DNA from: Prochlorococcus sp. AG-409-M05
GTDB taxonomy: Bacteria > Cyanobacteriota > Cyanobacteriia > PCC-6307 > Cyanobiaceae
Length of the DNA: 64,000 nt
Direction of reading: 5' to 3'
Assembly (NCBI GenBank): GCA_003215435.1
Contig: QCKJ01000003.1
Span: 124,001 to 188,000 of the forward strand
The position numbers were made by a program, and so were the translations under genes. The notes under the pieces are model-generated. The model was not told where the DNA came from. It saw only the letters and a program-made list of their open reading frames with translations, and searched no databases. Each line of letters opens with the position of its first letter. Position 1 is the stretch's first letter. Shown here in pieces: positions 29,462 to 41,807 of this stretch.

Positions 29462-30592
29462 TTGAAAAAAAGGTCTCATCCAAAAGGGGAAGCCCGACTA
29501 CCAAGAAAAAACACAACGGACCTAGTTCGTCTCTATCTACACGAAATTAGTCGAGTAGATCTGCTGAGCTCAGAAGACGAAGTGATTTTGGCAAGACAAA
29601 TCCAAAGAAGAAAAGTCTTGCTTAAACAGGAAACAGAACTGGCAACACAAAATAATGCCATAAAGGACTTAAAACATCTTCAAGAGCTTCAACAACGAGA
29701 AGCCCAACATTTTTGTCATTGGCCAACAAAAATCGAATGGTCTCGTGCTGCAGAAATCAGTATTTCTGAATTAGAAGACAAAGTGACTAAAGGCTACAAA
29801 GCCTGGGGAGATATATCTGGGTTAGAGCCAAAAACACTCAAGAAAGCACTGCGAGATGGCAGAAGAGCAAAAGATCAAATGATGCAAGCAAATCTCCGCC
29901 TTGTTGTTGCCGTTGCCAAAAAATACCAAAAACGAGGCATAGAATTATTAGATCTAGTCCAAGAAGGAACTCTTGGTCTGGAAAAAGCTGTTGACAAGTT
30001 TGATCCAACAAGAGGATTCCGCTTCAGCACTTATGCCTACTGGTGGATTCGTCAAGGAATAACAAGAGCTATTGCCACCCAGAGTCGCACAATCCGTCTG
30101 CCAGTACATATCAATGAGAAACTCACCCGTATCAAAAAAGTTCAACAAGAAATAGCAAGTCAGCAAGGTCATCTAGCCTCAATTTCAGACCTTGCAAAGG
30201 CTATGAAACTTAGTGAGGAAACAATCCGTGAAACGATGATGAGAATGCCAAAATCAATCTCTTTAGAAACACCTGTGGGGCCAAATAAAGACTCTCGAAT
30301 AATTGATCTGCTTGAAGATGACAACAAAACCCCTGAAGAATTACTTACACTTAATCAATTACATCATGATCTTGAAGCACTTCTTCAAGGGCTCAATAGT
30401 AGAGAAGCAACCATAATCAGAAAACGTTTTGGATTAGATGATGATCTGCCTCAAACCCTTACGCAAATCGGGGCAGATATGCACCTATCCCGAGAACGAA
30501 TCCGTCAGCTTGAGACTAGAGCCCTCTTGAAATTGCAACAACCAGAAAGACGCTGCAAAATTAACGACTACATCCAAAATCTAGACAGTTAA
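29462..30592 (+). CDS. Group 2 RNA polymerase sigma factor (RpoD-like) with long spacer
   Basis: A 376-residue sigma-70 family protein without region 1.1. Region 1.2 begins DLVRLYLHEISRV; an unusually long and charged stretch of about 80 residues separates it from region 2 (NLRLVVAVAKKYQKRG, LLDLVQEG, FSTYAYWWIRQ); region 4.2 ends with LSRERIRQLE. Such a spacer recalls the cyanobacterial SigC-like group, but that match is tentative. Start is TTG at 29462; the ATG at 29407 is out of frame. It would redirect RNA polymerase under stress or diel conditions. Confidence 0.9.
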   Translation: MKKRSHPKGEARLPRKNTTDLVRLYLHEISRVDLLSSEDEVILARQIQRRKVLLKQETELATQNNAIKDLKHLQELQQREAQHFCHWPTKIEWSRAAEISISELEDKVTKGYKAWGDISGLEPKTLKKALRDGRRAKDQMMQANLRLVVAVAKKYQKRGIELLDLVQEGTLGLEKAVDKFDPTRGFRFSTYAYWWIRQGITRAIATQSRTIRLPVHINEKLTRIKKVQQEIASQQGHLASISDLAKAMKLSEETIRETMMRMPKSISLETPVGPNKDSRIIDLLEDDNKTPEELLTLNQLHHDLEALLQGLNSREATIIRKRFGLDDDLPQTLTQIGADMHLSRERIRQLETRALLKLQQPERRCKINDYIQNLDS

Positions 30593-30657
30593 TTCAAAAA
30601 ACTTTCAGAATTCCTAATGTTCACCTGCAGATTCTATGCGAATCCGAGGTAAGTTGA

Positions 30658-32330
<1,673 letters not shown>

Positions 32331-32331
<1 letters not shown>

Positions 32332-32996
32332 TGGCAACCACCCTGCCAATAGTGGAAAGATTCCATTCCATTCAAGGAGAGGGCGCTCATGTAGGAAGAA
32401 GTGCATTTTTTATACGTCTAGCTAGCTGTAAAGTTGGTTGTCCATGGTGCGACACTAAAAACTCATGGGATGCAAGTGAACACCCCAACATCTCACTCAA
32501 TGTACTTGCAGTAGAAGCAAAAAATGCATTTAATAATGGTGCCGCTTTTGTAGTCATTACAGGAGGGGAACCCTTACACCATAATCTAGATCAACTTTGT
32601 AATGAAATAAATAAAAGGACAATAACTACGAAGAACGAATCAATGCCAATTCATCTTGAAACAAGTGGTGTTAATCCTATGAGTGGGAGCCTAAACTGGA
32701 TCACGCTCTCCCCAAAACGTCATGCACCTCCTTGCCAGGAATTATTGAGCAAATGTCATGAGCTAAAGCCAATCATTCATGAGAAAGAAGATCTTATTTT
32801 CGCAGAGGAAATGGCAATAGCAGCACAAAAAAGCAGAGGTCGCACAAATAAAAGTCAGATCAAAAAATCTCCATTGCTTTTTCTACAAGCAGGTTGGAAT
32901 AGCAAAATGGCCCAAGAACTAACATTTAATTATGTAAGGGAGCATCCCCAATGGCGGTTAAGCATGCAAACCCACAAATGGCTTGGGGTCAGCTAA
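32331..32996 (+). CDS. queE: 7-carboxy-7-deazaguanine synthase (radical SAM)
   Basis: A 221-residue radical SAM enzyme; the cluster motif is CKVGCPWC (CxxxCxxC) after FIRLAS, followed by WCDTKNSW and ITGGEPLHH, all typical of QueE. It contracts 6-carboxytetrahydropterin to 7-carboxy-7-deazaguanine for preQ0/queuosine. ATG overlaps the pyrG stop by one base. queC follows after about 70 bases. QueD is absent from the window. Confidence 0.94.
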
Positions 32997-33066
32997 ATGA
33001 TCTTTCAAAACCTATCATTGAAAAACATTTTTTAATTTAGAGGACTGCCTCACAACCCACATACCA

Positions 33067-33756
33067 ATGAAGAGGTACCAAGAAACAACAACTATTTCCC
33101 TTCTATCAGGAGGATTAGACTCTGCAACTGCAACAGCTTTAGCTCTTGAAGCAGGTCAAAAAGTAATAGGGTTGTCATTCGAATACGGCCAGAGACATCG
33201 ACGGGAACTAAATGCAGCTAGAGAAATCGCTAATTTCCTTAAGCTCGAAGAACATCATGTAATGAAAGTCGATCTTGGCTTATGGGGAGGATCATCGCTA
33301 ACTGACTTAGATCAAAACTTACCTAAGCAAGGAACAAGAGATGGCGAAATCCCAAATACCTATGTGCCTGGGAGGAATACTGTTTTTATAGCGATAGCCC
33401 TAAGTCTTGCTGAAGCAAAAAATGCCAATCAGATCGTATTAGGTGTAAATGCTATGGACTATTCAGGGTATCCGGATTGTAGAGCTGACTACCTCGAGGC
33501 GTACCAAAAGCTAGCAAATCTAAGTAATAAAGCTGGTCGACAAGGAAATGGAATAAAGCTATGGGCCCCTTTAATTGAATGGAGAAAAGTTAAAATTATT
33601 CAGGAAGCTATTCGACTCAATATCCCAATTGATCGAACTTGGAGCTGTTACAGCGGACAAAACAGCCCATGTGGAAAATGCGAAAGCTGTCAAATTCGTA
33701 ATGAGGGGTTAATCAAAGCTGGAAGGCCCGAAATGTGTAGTCATGGTCAAGAATGA
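33067..33756 (+). CDS. queC: 7-cyano-7-deazaguanine (preQ0) synthase
   Basis: A 229-residue ATP-dependent enzyme turning the carboxylate of the QueE product into a nitrile. The PP-loop is [14 protein letters not shown], and the C-terminal zinc site is [15 protein letters not shown]. The end overlaps the pabB start by four bases. Confidence 0.96.
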   Translation: MKRYQETTTISLLSGGLDSATATALALEAGQKVIGLSFEYGQRHRRELNAAREIANFLKLEEHHVMKVDLGLWGGSSLTDLDQNLPKQGTRDGEIPNTYVPGRNTVFIAIALSLAEAKNANQIVLGVNAMDYSGYPDCRADYLEAYQKLANLSNKAGRQGNGIKLWAPLIEWRKVKIIQEAIRLNIPIDRTWSCYSGQNSPCGKCESCQIRNEGLIKAGRPEMCSHGQE

Positions 33757-35093
33757 TCACACCTGAGAAAAGAAGGTGTCCCTGGATTGAACCAAGTCTT
33801 TTAGTTCAAAACCTCGTAAAAACATGGGGAGAGGAAGGGTTGGTATGGCTAGATGGCGATGGCAGCAAACTGGGTAGATGGGTCATCCTTGGAGTCGACC
33901 CAATAAACCATATTTATTGTGATGGATTACCTAGTAAGGAAAGTACTAAAAACCCATTCGAAGAACTGAATAATCTTGAACCTGGTCACTGGACTGGATG
34001 GTTGAGCTATGAAGCAGGTGCCTGGCTAGAGCCCAAAAACTCGTGGAAATCCGATCAGATGGCAATGCTATGGATGGTCAGCCATGACCCTGTAATCAAA
34101 TTCGATCTTCAACTGCAACAACTGTGGCTTGAAGGATGCAACAAAAAGCGACTTGATCAATTTGATCACTGGTTACAAGCAATCTCAAAGGAAAAAACAA
34201 ATCTTGAGATGCAAAAACTCGATTTGTCTTCGAAACATGAAATAAAAATTCCTTTAGAGAATTGGAAATGGCTAACTAATCGAGATGAATACTCCTCAAA
34301 TGTCAAAGCAATCAAAGAATTAATAGCTCAAGGGGATATTTTCCAAGCAAATCTCACTGCATGCTGCATTACATCAGTACCCAAAAAACAGATTGCATTA
34401 GAGCTTTTCCTAAGACTAAAAGCTCACAGTCCCGCACCCTTTTCGGGATTAGTAATAGGCACAGCCGAAGCAAGTGGTCAAGCAGTCATCTCTAGGTCGC
34501 CAGAGAGATTCCTAAAAGTACTCCCTAGTGGAGAAGTAGAGACTAGACCTATTAAAGGGACTAGACCACGTCATCAAAATCCAATTAAAGATGCCGATCT
34601 TGTAGGAGATTTGATTTGTAGTCCTAAAGATAGAGCAGAAAATATAATGATCGTAGATCTACTACGCAATGATCTTGGCAAAGTATGTAAACCCGGCTCA
34701 ATCATCGTTCCACAATTAGTAGGCCTTGAAAGCTACAGGCAAGTGCATCACCTCACATCAGTAATCCAAGGATCATTGATTGAAAATAAAACATGGGTTG
34801 ACTTATTAAAAGCTTGCTGGCCCGGAGGATCTATAAGTGGGGCGCCAAAACTAAGGGCCTGCGAACGACTCAATGAAATTGAACCCACATCTAGAGGACC
34901 GTATTGTGGATCATTAATGCACCTTGATTGGGATGGTCGATTTGACAGTAGTATTGTTATTCGTTCTCTTATACTTCACGGAGAGACATTAAGAGCCCAT
35001 GCGGGTTGTGGCATAGTTGCTGATTCCTGTCCCCAAAGAGAAGCAGAAGAGCTTACTTGGAAAATAATGCCTTTACTCCAAGCACTTGAATGA
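33753..35093 (+). CDS. pabB: Aminodeoxychorismate synthase component I
   Basis: A 446-residue chorismate-binding protein. The nucleophilic lysine motif [11 protein letters not shown] marks aminodeoxychorismate synthase rather than anthranilate synthase; other chorismate-binding motifs are [34 protein letters not shown] and CGIVAD. With a glutaminase partner (PabA/TrpG, not seen here) it makes 4-amino-4-deoxychorismate for folate. It overlaps queC and pabC by four bases each. Confidence 0.93.
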   Translation: MITPEKRRCPWIEPSLLVQNLVKTWGEEGLVWLDGDGSKLGRWVILGVDPINHIYCDGLPSKESTKNPFEELNNLEPGHWTGWLSYEAGAWLEPKNSWKSDQMAMLWMVSHDPVIKFDLQLQQLWLEGCNKKRLDQFDHWLQAISKEKTNLEMQKLDLSSKHEIKIPLENWKWLTNRDEYSSNVKAIKELIAQGDIFQANLTACCITSVPKKQIALELFLRLKAHSPAPFSGLVIGTAEASGQAVISRSPERFLKVLPSGEVETRPIKGTRPRHQNPIKDADLVGDLICSPKDRAENIMIVDLLRNDLGKVCKPGSIIVPQLVGLESYRQVHHLTSVIQGSLIENKTWVDLLKACWPGGSISGAPKLRACERLNEIEPTSRGPYCGSLMHLDWDGRFDSSIVIRSLILHGETLRAHAGCGIVADSCPQREAEELTWKIMPLLQALE

Positions 35094-35923
35094 AAAAAAG
35101 CATTGCATGGGTCGATGGCAAATGGGGAGTTCCAGAAACTTTAGTGATCCCTCTAAAAGACCGAGGTTTACAGTTCGGGGATGGAGTTTTTGAAACCATC
35201 CTTATTCTAAATAAACAGCCTCAACTTATCCAAGCTCATTTAAAACGATGGCAAAAAAGCGCAGCAATAATGGGAATGGACTCACCTCCAAGAGAGGAAT
35301 GGTTAACACCGCTTGTTAATGAAGCAATCGACCGAATTGAACTAAAAGATGAGCATGCATCACTACGTCTCAATTGGAGTAGAGGTAATAATTATCAACG
35401 TGGGATAGACATCCCTATAGACAAAAAGTTGGAAGATACAACCCATCGATTCTGGCTAGAGCTTAATGCATCCCATTGCAGTTTTACACCTGTCAAAGTA
35501 CTAGTTAGCGAAAATGAATTTAGAAACGCAAGTAGTCGTATAAGTTTGTGTAAAACCTTTAACTATAGCCAATCTATTTCAGCTCGTTATGAAGCACTAT
35601 CTGTAGGTTTAGATGATGCATTAATGCAAAGTACAACAGGAGAATTATGCTGTAGTACTACAGCAAACATATTTATAAAAAGGAATAATCAATGGATTAC
35701 ACCAAGACTAAAAAGTGGGTGTTTGCCAGGAATAATGAGAGAACAAGCTTTAAAGAGAGGGATCGTTAAAGAGGATTTAATAAGTCGTAATCCAAAAGAA
35801 AATGATGAATGGATACTAATTAATAGTCTTAGCTGCCATCCAGTTGTTGAGCTAGATGGTAAGTCGATGAAGCGATTTCCTGATGCTCAAGAATTTTGGC
35901 TTTCCTTATTAGCAATAGCATGA
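35090..35923 (+). CDS. pabC: Aminodeoxychorismate lyase (class IV PLP enzyme)
   Basis: A 277-residue class IV aminotransferase-fold protein. The N-terminus has DRGLQFGDGVFETILI, the PLP lysine sits in CKTFNYSQ, and GELCCSTTANIFI is a phosphate-site region. Fold IV includes branched-chain and D-amino acid aminotransferases; immediate overlap with pabB makes conversion of aminodeoxychorismate to p-aminobenzoate and pyruvate the best assignment. Confidence 0.85.
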   Translation: MKKSIAWVDGKWGVPETLVIPLKDRGLQFGDGVFETILILNKQPQLIQAHLKRWQKSAAIMGMDSPPREEWLTPLVNEAIDRIELKDEHASLRLNWSRGNNYQRGIDIPIDKKLEDTTHRFWLELNASHCSFTPVKVLVSENEFRNASSRISLCKTFNYSQSISARYEALSVGLDDALMQSTTGELCCSTTANIFIKRNNQWITPRLKSGCLPGIMREQALKRGIVKEDLISRNPKENDEWILINSLSCHPVVELDGKSMKRFPDAQEFWLSLLAIA

Positions 35924-35985
35924 AAGTATCTCATTGTTAGGCTCAAGAAATGTCTAAAATTTTTAGCTAATAAAATGCCCAAAGC

Positions 35986-36774
35986 TTAGTCAAAAGAAAT
36001 AGGCATTGTAACTTTGGCAGGCTCCGAGAAACAACTATCCACTTGATAATCAACTACTGATCCAATCATGACAATAGATGGAGAAACAAATTTCTTATCA
36101 GCAACGTTCTTTAATAAGCTAAAAATCGGCGTTTTTATGTAACGTTGGCCGACAACCGTACCCTGTTGAATCACTATCGAAGGGGTGGCAGGATCCATAC
36201 CTCCTAAAATCAGTTCTTGAACAATGTATTCAAGATTATGTATGCCCATATAAATTACAAGGCATGAACTTGATGTTGCTAAGCCTCTCCAATCAACTTC
36301 GGGCCTTTGCTGATCTACTCCCTCATGACCAGTAACAAAAGTAACTGACGAACCAGCAAAGCGATGTGTCACTGGAATGCCTAAATAAGCTGGAGCAGCA
36401 ATTCCTGCTGTAATCCCAGGAACGACTTTTACGTCAACTCCATTTCGTTGCATATAAGCGGCTTCTTCTCCTCCTCGTCCAAACACAAATGGATCTCCAC
36501 CCTTTAGACGAACAACCACTTCATATCGCTTCGCGAGTTCTACAAGAAGCTTATTAGTCTTAACTTGTGGAACCGAGTGGTGTCCTCGCCTTTTACCAAC
36601 AAATCTAAGCTCAGCAGACTTTGGAGCCAACTCAAGAATTTCAAGTGGGACTAATGAGTCATATACAAGAGCACCACACTGACTAATCAAACGAGTTGCC
36701 TTAACAGTCAATAAATCTGGATCGCCAGGCCCAGCACCAACCAGGTAAACAGTTCCAAGGACTTTTTTTGTCAT
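35986..36774 (-). CDS. cobA: Uroporphyrinogen-III C-methyltransferase
   Basis: A 262-residue SAM-dependent methyltransferase converting uroporphyrinogen III to precorrin-2, for siroheme and cobalamin. Motifs: YLVGAGPGDPDLLT, VVRLKGGDPFVFGRGGEE, VPGITAGIAAPAYLGIPVTHR. It is a stand-alone SUMT without a fused HemD or CysG part. An in-frame start 20 codons upstream is not supported by homology; ATG at 36774 is preferred. It is divergent from the TrpD-like gene. Confidence 0.95.
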   Translation of the reverse strand: MTKKVLGTVYLVGAGPGDPDLLTVKATRLISQCGALVYDSLVPLEILELAPKSAELRFVGKRRGHHSVPQVKTNKLLVELAKRYEVVVRLKGGDPFVFGRGGEEAAYMQRNGVDVKVVPGITAGIAAPAYLGIPVTHRFAGSSVTFVTGHEGVDQQRPEVDWRGLATSSSCLVIYMGIHNLEYIVQELILGGMDPATPSIVIQQGTVVGQRYIKTPIFSLLKNVADKKFVSPSIVMIGSVVDYQVDSCFSEPAKVTMPISFD

Positions 36775-37056
36775 TATCAAAACATAGAATTTTTCAAGGT
36801 GAAGCGATGAAAACGAAATAAAAAAGATCGACAAAAATGGACTTGGTCAAGAGTCTAGAGAATACGCAAAGGCCTTTAATGCTTCAATTAGTCATATCGA
36901 TGCCCATTTCAAGAAATCGTAGAGACAACATTGATGCTGTAGAAAACACCTTTAAAAATCACGTGAATATTCATTTCTTAAAAGATGAAAAATAATCTAA
37001 AAGCAGCCTAAATTTCGTAATAGTGAAATTCTTGTTTAAGTCAACTGATCGTGATA

Positions 37057-38124
37057 ATGGCGAGCAACACCTCATCTGGAAGAACACGTTTCAAAAGTCA
37101 CTTAGGCAAATTAGGCAGTGGGGAAAACACAAGTCGCGGATTAGAAAGAGAAGAAGCCGCAGATGCATTGCATTTAATGCTGACGGGAGAAGCTAGTTCT
37201 GCCCAAATTGGTGCTTTTATGATTGCCCATCGGATTCGGCGACCTGAACCTCAGGAACTTGCAGGAATGATTGATACATATAGAAAGTTAGGACCAAGGT
37301 TAAAATCACAACAGAGACAAAATCGACCAATTTGTTTTGGAATGCCATTTGATGGCCGAACAAAAACAGCGCCGATTTATCCATTAACAACACTAATTCT
37401 TTTAAGCGCTGGTCAACCAGTGGTATTACAGAGTGGAAGGCGTATGCCTGTTAAATATGGTGTGACTGGAGAAGAGTTATTCAACACATTAGGAATAAGT
37501 CTCAAAGGAATTTCTATTACAGAAGTCAACGACTGTTTAAGAATTAATGATTTCGGGTTTATTTATCAACCTGATCACTTCCCTCTGGCAGAAACACTAA
37601 TTATTTATCGCGATGAAATAGGTAAGCGCCCACCATTAGCTAGCATGGAACTTATATGGACGGCACACGAAGGGGAACATCTAATAGTTAGTGGTTTTCT
37701 GCATCCACCAACTGAAAATAGAGCATTAAAAACATTAGGTCTCTTGAAAGAAAAAAATATTATTACTGTAAAAGGCCTTGAAGGTGGAACTGATCTTCCT
37801 ATAAGTCGTACATGCATACTCACAAGACAGAAAAATGATATCGCTCAAAGGATAATGCTTCATCCTAAAGACTTTAACTGTTCAGGGAAAGATGCTCCAT
37901 GGACAAATATCGATGAATGGAAAATTGATGCAATGGAAGCCTTAAGTAATCGTGGTCCATATGCAAAATCACTTCGATGGAATAGCGGTACTTACTTATG
38001 GCTTGCTGGTCTAACATCAACTCTAAATGAAGGGATCGAGCAAGCTGATTTTTACATGCGATCAGAATCGTCTAAAGAAATATTAGAGAAGCTAATTAAA
38101 TGGAGAAGTTCGATAAACCAATAA
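37057..38124 (+). CDS. TrpD-like (glycosyltransferase family 3) protein, atypical PRPP site
   Basis: A 355-residue protein with the anthranilate phosphoribosyltransferase fold: N-terminal helical bundle (EEAADALHLMLTGEASSAQIGAFMIA) and C-terminal alpha/beta domain. The usual PRPP-binding GTGGD is replaced by GMPFDGRTK, and the KHGNR element by LQSGRRM, so it is probably not TrpD itself. Related cyanobacterial and YbiB/TrpD2-like proteins bind nucleic acid or have unknown substrates. ATG at 37057 is preferred to GTG two codons earlier. It is divergent from cobA; function unknown. Confidence 0.78.
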   Translation: MASNTSSGRTRFKSHLGKLGSGENTSRGLEREEAADALHLMLTGEASSAQIGAFMIAHRIRRPEPQELAGMIDTYRKLGPRLKSQQRQNRPICFGMPFDGRTKTAPIYPLTTLILLSAGQPVVLQSGRRMPVKYGVTGEELFNTLGISLKGISITEVNDCLRINDFGFIYQPDHFPLAETLIIYRDEIGKRPPLASMELIWTAHEGEHLIVSGFLHPPTENRALKTLGLLKEKNIITVKGLEGGTDLPISRTCILTRQKNDIAQRIMLHPKDFNCSGKDAPWTNIDEWKIDAMEALSNRGPYAKSLRWNSGTYLWLAGLTSTLNEGIEQADFYMRSESSKEILEKLIKWRSSINQ

Positions 38125-38198
38125 AGAAACAACAAGTCAAACAAGGATCTTTTTCATTCAATATGGCATAGTTGAATTCTGCACCATGATCACAATTA

Positions 38199-39458
38199 GT
38201 GAGAAAGCCTGATCTCCGTATTCTCCTCTGCGCGTTTATTACTTTGCTCAACGATCGACTGGGAGAAACCGTATTACTACCTTTATTGCCGAAACTAAAG
38301 CAAAATTTTGGTGTCAGTGCTATCAGTTTAGGTCTATTAGCAGGGACTTATGCACTAGCACAATTTACCGTCGCACCTTTAATAGGCGCACTAAGCGATC
38401 GTTTTGGAAGAAAGCCAATAATTACATTTTGCGTATTTGGTTCAGTCATAGGGCTCAGCATTTTTGCTATCACGATCGGAATCTGGAACTCATATCTACC
38501 TATATGGAGCGGTGGAGCGCCAATCATGCTGACATTGCTGTTTTTATCAAGAATCATTGATGGGGCAAGCGGTGGCACCGTCGCGAGCGCAACCGCCATT
38601 CTTGCTGATATATCTAGTCCTAGTAATAGAGCAAAAGCATTTGGACTTATAGGTGTTGCATTTGGCTTGGGCTTCGTGCTCGGTCCTTTCTTAGGTGGTC
38701 TTCTAACAAACAAAAATATTATATTGCCAGGGATTTTTGCGACTATATTTGCAATCATCAACTTGCTAGTAGTTCTTTTTATTCTTAAAGAAACACATCC
38801 ACCTGTAGCACGAAAATTAATTCCAAAAAAAAGAGAGTTAAATCCTCTAAACCAATTAGTCAAGGTATTTACAAATCCTTTAATTAGACGTCTAGGTCTT
38901 GCTTTTTTTCTGTTCTTTATGGCATTTAATGGCCTGACCTCTTTTTTATTACTTTATCTAGAAGAGGTTTTTGGTTGGGAAGGTATTCTTCCTGGGCTTA
39001 GCCTGGCATGGGTAGGGGTGGTTGCAATGATTGTACAAGGTGGATTAATAGGTCCACTTGTAAATAAGTTTGGAGAATTGCGCCTAACTTTATTTGGAAT
39101 AGGCTTTGTAATAATTGGGTGCCTACTATTAGCTATAGCTACAAAAGAAAATTCAATCCCTATTGTCTTCACAGCCGAGGGTCTACTCGCTTTAGGAACA
39201 GGACTAGTTGTTCCATGTTTAAGAGCACTTGTATCGAAGAAACTAGATAACTCTGGTCAAGGTGCAGCACTTGGTAGCCTCCAAGGACTACAAAGTTTAG
39301 GAACCTTCCTCGGCGCAGCGGCTGCAGGGCTAGTATATGAAGAATTAGGGGCAAGAAGTCCTTTCTGGATTGGAATGATCATTTTAATTATGGTTGGATG
39401 GCTCGTCCGAGGAGGGCTGCCATCCAATCGAACAAGAGTCAAAAATTTTTCAATCTAA
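38199..39458 (+). CDS. Major facilitator superfamily transporter (TetA/DHA1-like)
   Basis: A 419-residue membrane protein with about 12 hydrophobic segments and the MFS motif GALSDRFGRKP after the second helix, plus GVAFGLGFVLGPFLGG (motif C, typical of drug/H+ antiporters). The start is GTG at 38199, immediately after an in-frame stop, since the nearby ATG at 38186 is out of frame. Probably an exporter; the substrate is unknown. It precedes ppk by 13 bases and may be co-transcribed. Confidence 0.88.
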   Translation: MRKPDLRILLCAFITLLNDRLGETVLLPLLPKLKQNFGVSAISLGLLAGTYALAQFTVAPLIGALSDRFGRKPIITFCVFGSVIGLSIFAITIGIWNSYLPIWSGGAPIMLTLLFLSRIIDGASGGTVASATAILADISSPSNRAKAFGLIGVAFGLGFVLGPFLGGLLTNKNIILPGIFATIFAIINLLVVLFILKETHPPVARKLIPKKRELNPLNQLVKVFTNPLIRRLGLAFFLFFMAFNGLTSFLLLYLEEVFGWEGILPGLSLAWVGVVAMIVQGGLIGPLVNKFGELRLTLFGIGFVIIGCLLLAIATKENSIPIVFTAEGLLALGTGLVVPCLRALVSKKLDNSGQGAALGSLQGLQSLGTFLGAAAAGLVYEELGARSPFWIGMIILIMVGWLVRGGLPSNRTRVKNFSI

Positions 39459-39471
39459 TCAATGGTGATAT

Positions 39472-41601
39472 ATGAATTCGCACGAAATTTCGGAAGGTAA
39501 TTATATTAATCGCGAAATTAGTTGGATCCAATTCAATGAAAGAGTCTTGGCCCAAGCAACCGATAAGCGAACGCCACTTCTAGAGCAAGCGAAATTCAGT
39601 TCTATTTTCAGCAATAACCTTGATGAATTTTTTATGGTGCGAGTGGCTTCATTAAAATCACAAGTGGATGCAGGCATAATCAAAAAGAGTGAAGATGGAA
39701 AAACTCCAATAGATCAATTAATTGCTATACGTAAAAAGATTATTCCTTTACTTGAAGAACAGCAAAATCATTTTGAATTAGACCTAAGAGAGAAATTATA
39801 TTCAGAAGGAATTTGTATCATTAACTATAATCAACTAACAAATAATGAAAAAAATTGGATAAATAATTACTTCAAAGAAACTATTTTCCCTATACTTACA
39901 CCACTAGCAGTAGATCCTACACATCCATTCCCATTCGTAAGTAATCTAAGCCTAAATATAGCCGCTGTTGTTCATGAGAAAGAAACAGGCCAAAAAGAAT
40001 TTGCGAGAGTAAAGATACCTCAAAGAAGTTTAAAGAGGTTTATTGAAATACCAATTGAATTATCTAGACAAAAGCGAAAAGCAGTTTTTATTGGGATTCC
40101 AATTGAACAAGTGATTTCAAACAATCTAAGTCAATTATTTCCTGGCATGGAAATCAAAGAATGTTACACATTTCGGGTCACTAGAGATGCTGACCTAGAG
40201 CTAAGAGATATAGAGGCTGATGATCTTATGATTGCTATTGAAGAAGGTTTGCAAAAAAGAAAACTGGGTGGAGAAGTAGTCCGGCTAGAGATCTCAGAAA
40301 ACATGCCTCCAAACATCAAAGATCTCTTAATGGATGGTATGGCAGTTAGTGAAGAAGATCTTTATAGAGTCAAGGGATTAATGGGATTAGATGATCTTTT
40401 TAGTCTCTCCAAACTACCATTTGAGAGCCTAAAATTCAGTGAATTTAAAGGTTCAACATCAAAACCATTAATTTCTATTCTCCGCCGAGATTCCTCAGCA
40501 GATCCGAGCAAAGAAGAAGAATCAAAAAATATCTTTTCGATAATTAAAAAACAAGATCTATTGCTTCATCATCCATATGATCTTTTTTCGACTTCCATAG
40601 AAGAATTTATTAATCAGGCAGCTGATGATCAAAGGGTTATGGGTATAAAAATGACGTTATACAGAACTTCTAAAGATTCCCCGATAATCGCAGCCTTAAT
40701 TCGTGCCGCTGACCAAGGTAAACAAGTTATGGCTCTTGTTGAGCTAAAAGCGCGGTTTGATGAAGATAATAATATCCAATGGGCCAAGCATCTGGAGCAA
40801 TCAGGTGTTCATGTTGTATATGGAGTGATGGGGCTAAAAACTCACACAAAAATTATCTTAGTAGTGAGAAAAGAAGAAGACAAATTACAGAGTTATGTTC
40901 ATATTGGTACAGGAAATTATAACTCAAAAACATCAAAACTTTATACTGATATTGGACTGTTATCTGCGAGAGAAGATTTAGGTGAAGATCTAGTCTTACT
41001 TTTTAACTATTTAACTGGTTTCTCAAAACAACAGTCATTTAAAAAATTGCTTGTAGCCCCTATAACATTGCGTAAGCAATTAGAAAGACTCATATGTAGG
41101 GAGATGAAACATGTCCAAGAAGGTGGTGAAGGACATATTTGTGCAAAAATGAATTCTTTAGTCGACCCGAAGATTATCTCTCTTCTATACAAGGCCTCTA
41201 ATGCTGGAGTAAAGATTGATCTAATTGTCCGTGGAATGTGTTGCCTATACCCAAATAAAAAAGGATTAAGTGAAAATATTAAAGTAATCAGCATTGTTGG
41301 AAGGTTCCTAGAGCATTCACGAATTTTCTGGTTTTCGAATAATCAAAAGCCCGAAATATTTATTGGTAGTGCAGATCTCATGCGACGCAATTTAGATAGA
41401 CGAGTAGAAGCCATAACTCCTATAGAAGATACAAAACTAAGGAAACGATTAGAAAAGCTCCTATGGCGTTACTTAAATGACAACAGATCTGCTTGGGAGA
41501 TGAAAAGCAACGGAGAGTTTATTCAGCGTCAACCCAACGGCAAAACAAGATGTTCACAAGAAGACTTGATTGAACAATGGAAGGATGAACTGAATAAATA
41601 A
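39472..41601 (+). CDS. ppk: Polyphosphate kinase
   Basis: A 709-residue Ppk1. N-terminal domain begins NREISWIQFNERVLAQA; the first catalytic His is in GLKTHTKI (about residue 457), the second in EHSRIFWF (about 614), and KMTLYRTS and FDEDNN are ATP-site elements. It polymerises the gamma phosphate of ATP into polyphosphate for phosphorus storage. A weak hairpin (CCAGG/CCTGG) follows the stop codon at about 41608-41626. Confidence 0.97.
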   Translation: MNSHEISEGNYINREISWIQFNERVLAQATDKRTPLLEQAKFSSIFSNNLDEFFMVRVASLKSQVDAGIIKKSEDGKTPIDQLIAIRKKIIPLLEEQQNHFELDLREKLYSEGICIINYNQLTNNEKNWINNYFKETIFPILTPLAVDPTHPFPFVSNLSLNIAAVVHEKETGQKEFARVKIPQRSLKRFIEIPIELSRQKRKAVFIGIPIEQVISNNLSQLFPGMEIKECYTFRVTRDADLELRDIEADDLMIAIEEGLQKRKLGGEVVRLEISENMPPNIKDLLMDGMAVSEEDLYRVKGLMGLDDLFSLSKLPFESLKFSEFKGSTSKPLISILRRDSSADPSKEEESKNIFSIIKKQDLLLHHPYDLFSTSIEEFINQAADDQRVMGIKMTLYRTSKDSPIIAALIRAADQGKQVMALVELKARFDEDNNIQWAKHLEQSGVHVVYGVMGLKTHTKIILVVRKEEDKLQSYVHIGTGNYNSKTSKLYTDIGLLSAREDLGEDLVLLFNYLTGFSKQQSFKKLLVAPITLRKQLERLICREMKHVQEGGEGHICAKMNSLVDPKIISLLYKASNAGVKIDLIVRGMCCLYPNKKGLSENIKVISIVGRFLEHSRIFWFSNNQKPEIFIGSADLMRRNLDRRVEAITPIEDTKLRKRLEKLLWRYLNDNRSAWEMKSNGEFIQRQPNGKTRCSQEDLIEQWKDELNK

Positions 41602-41793
41602 AGCCACCCAGGCCAGTCATACCTGGAAAAGCCAACCCACTGGAGAAAGCAACTTTTGATACATCAAGGCAATACATGACCATCAAATTGCGCTATTTAC
41701 CTAGTAAAACTTTCCTAGTTCTACTGAAAGATTTTTGATTCATATCAACTCAAATGCTGTGAAAGTGCTAAATTTTGGCCAAACATATTATTT

Positions 41794-41799
41794 AGGAGG
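41794..41799 (+). promoter_or_regulatory. Perfect Shine-Dalgarno (AGGAGG)
   Basis: AGGAGG lies eight bases before ATG 41808 and five before GTG 41805, favouring the ATG as start of the second sigma factor. It is one of the strongest ribosome binding sites in the window. Confidence 0.8.
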
Positions 41800-41807
41800 C
41801 CAGGGTG

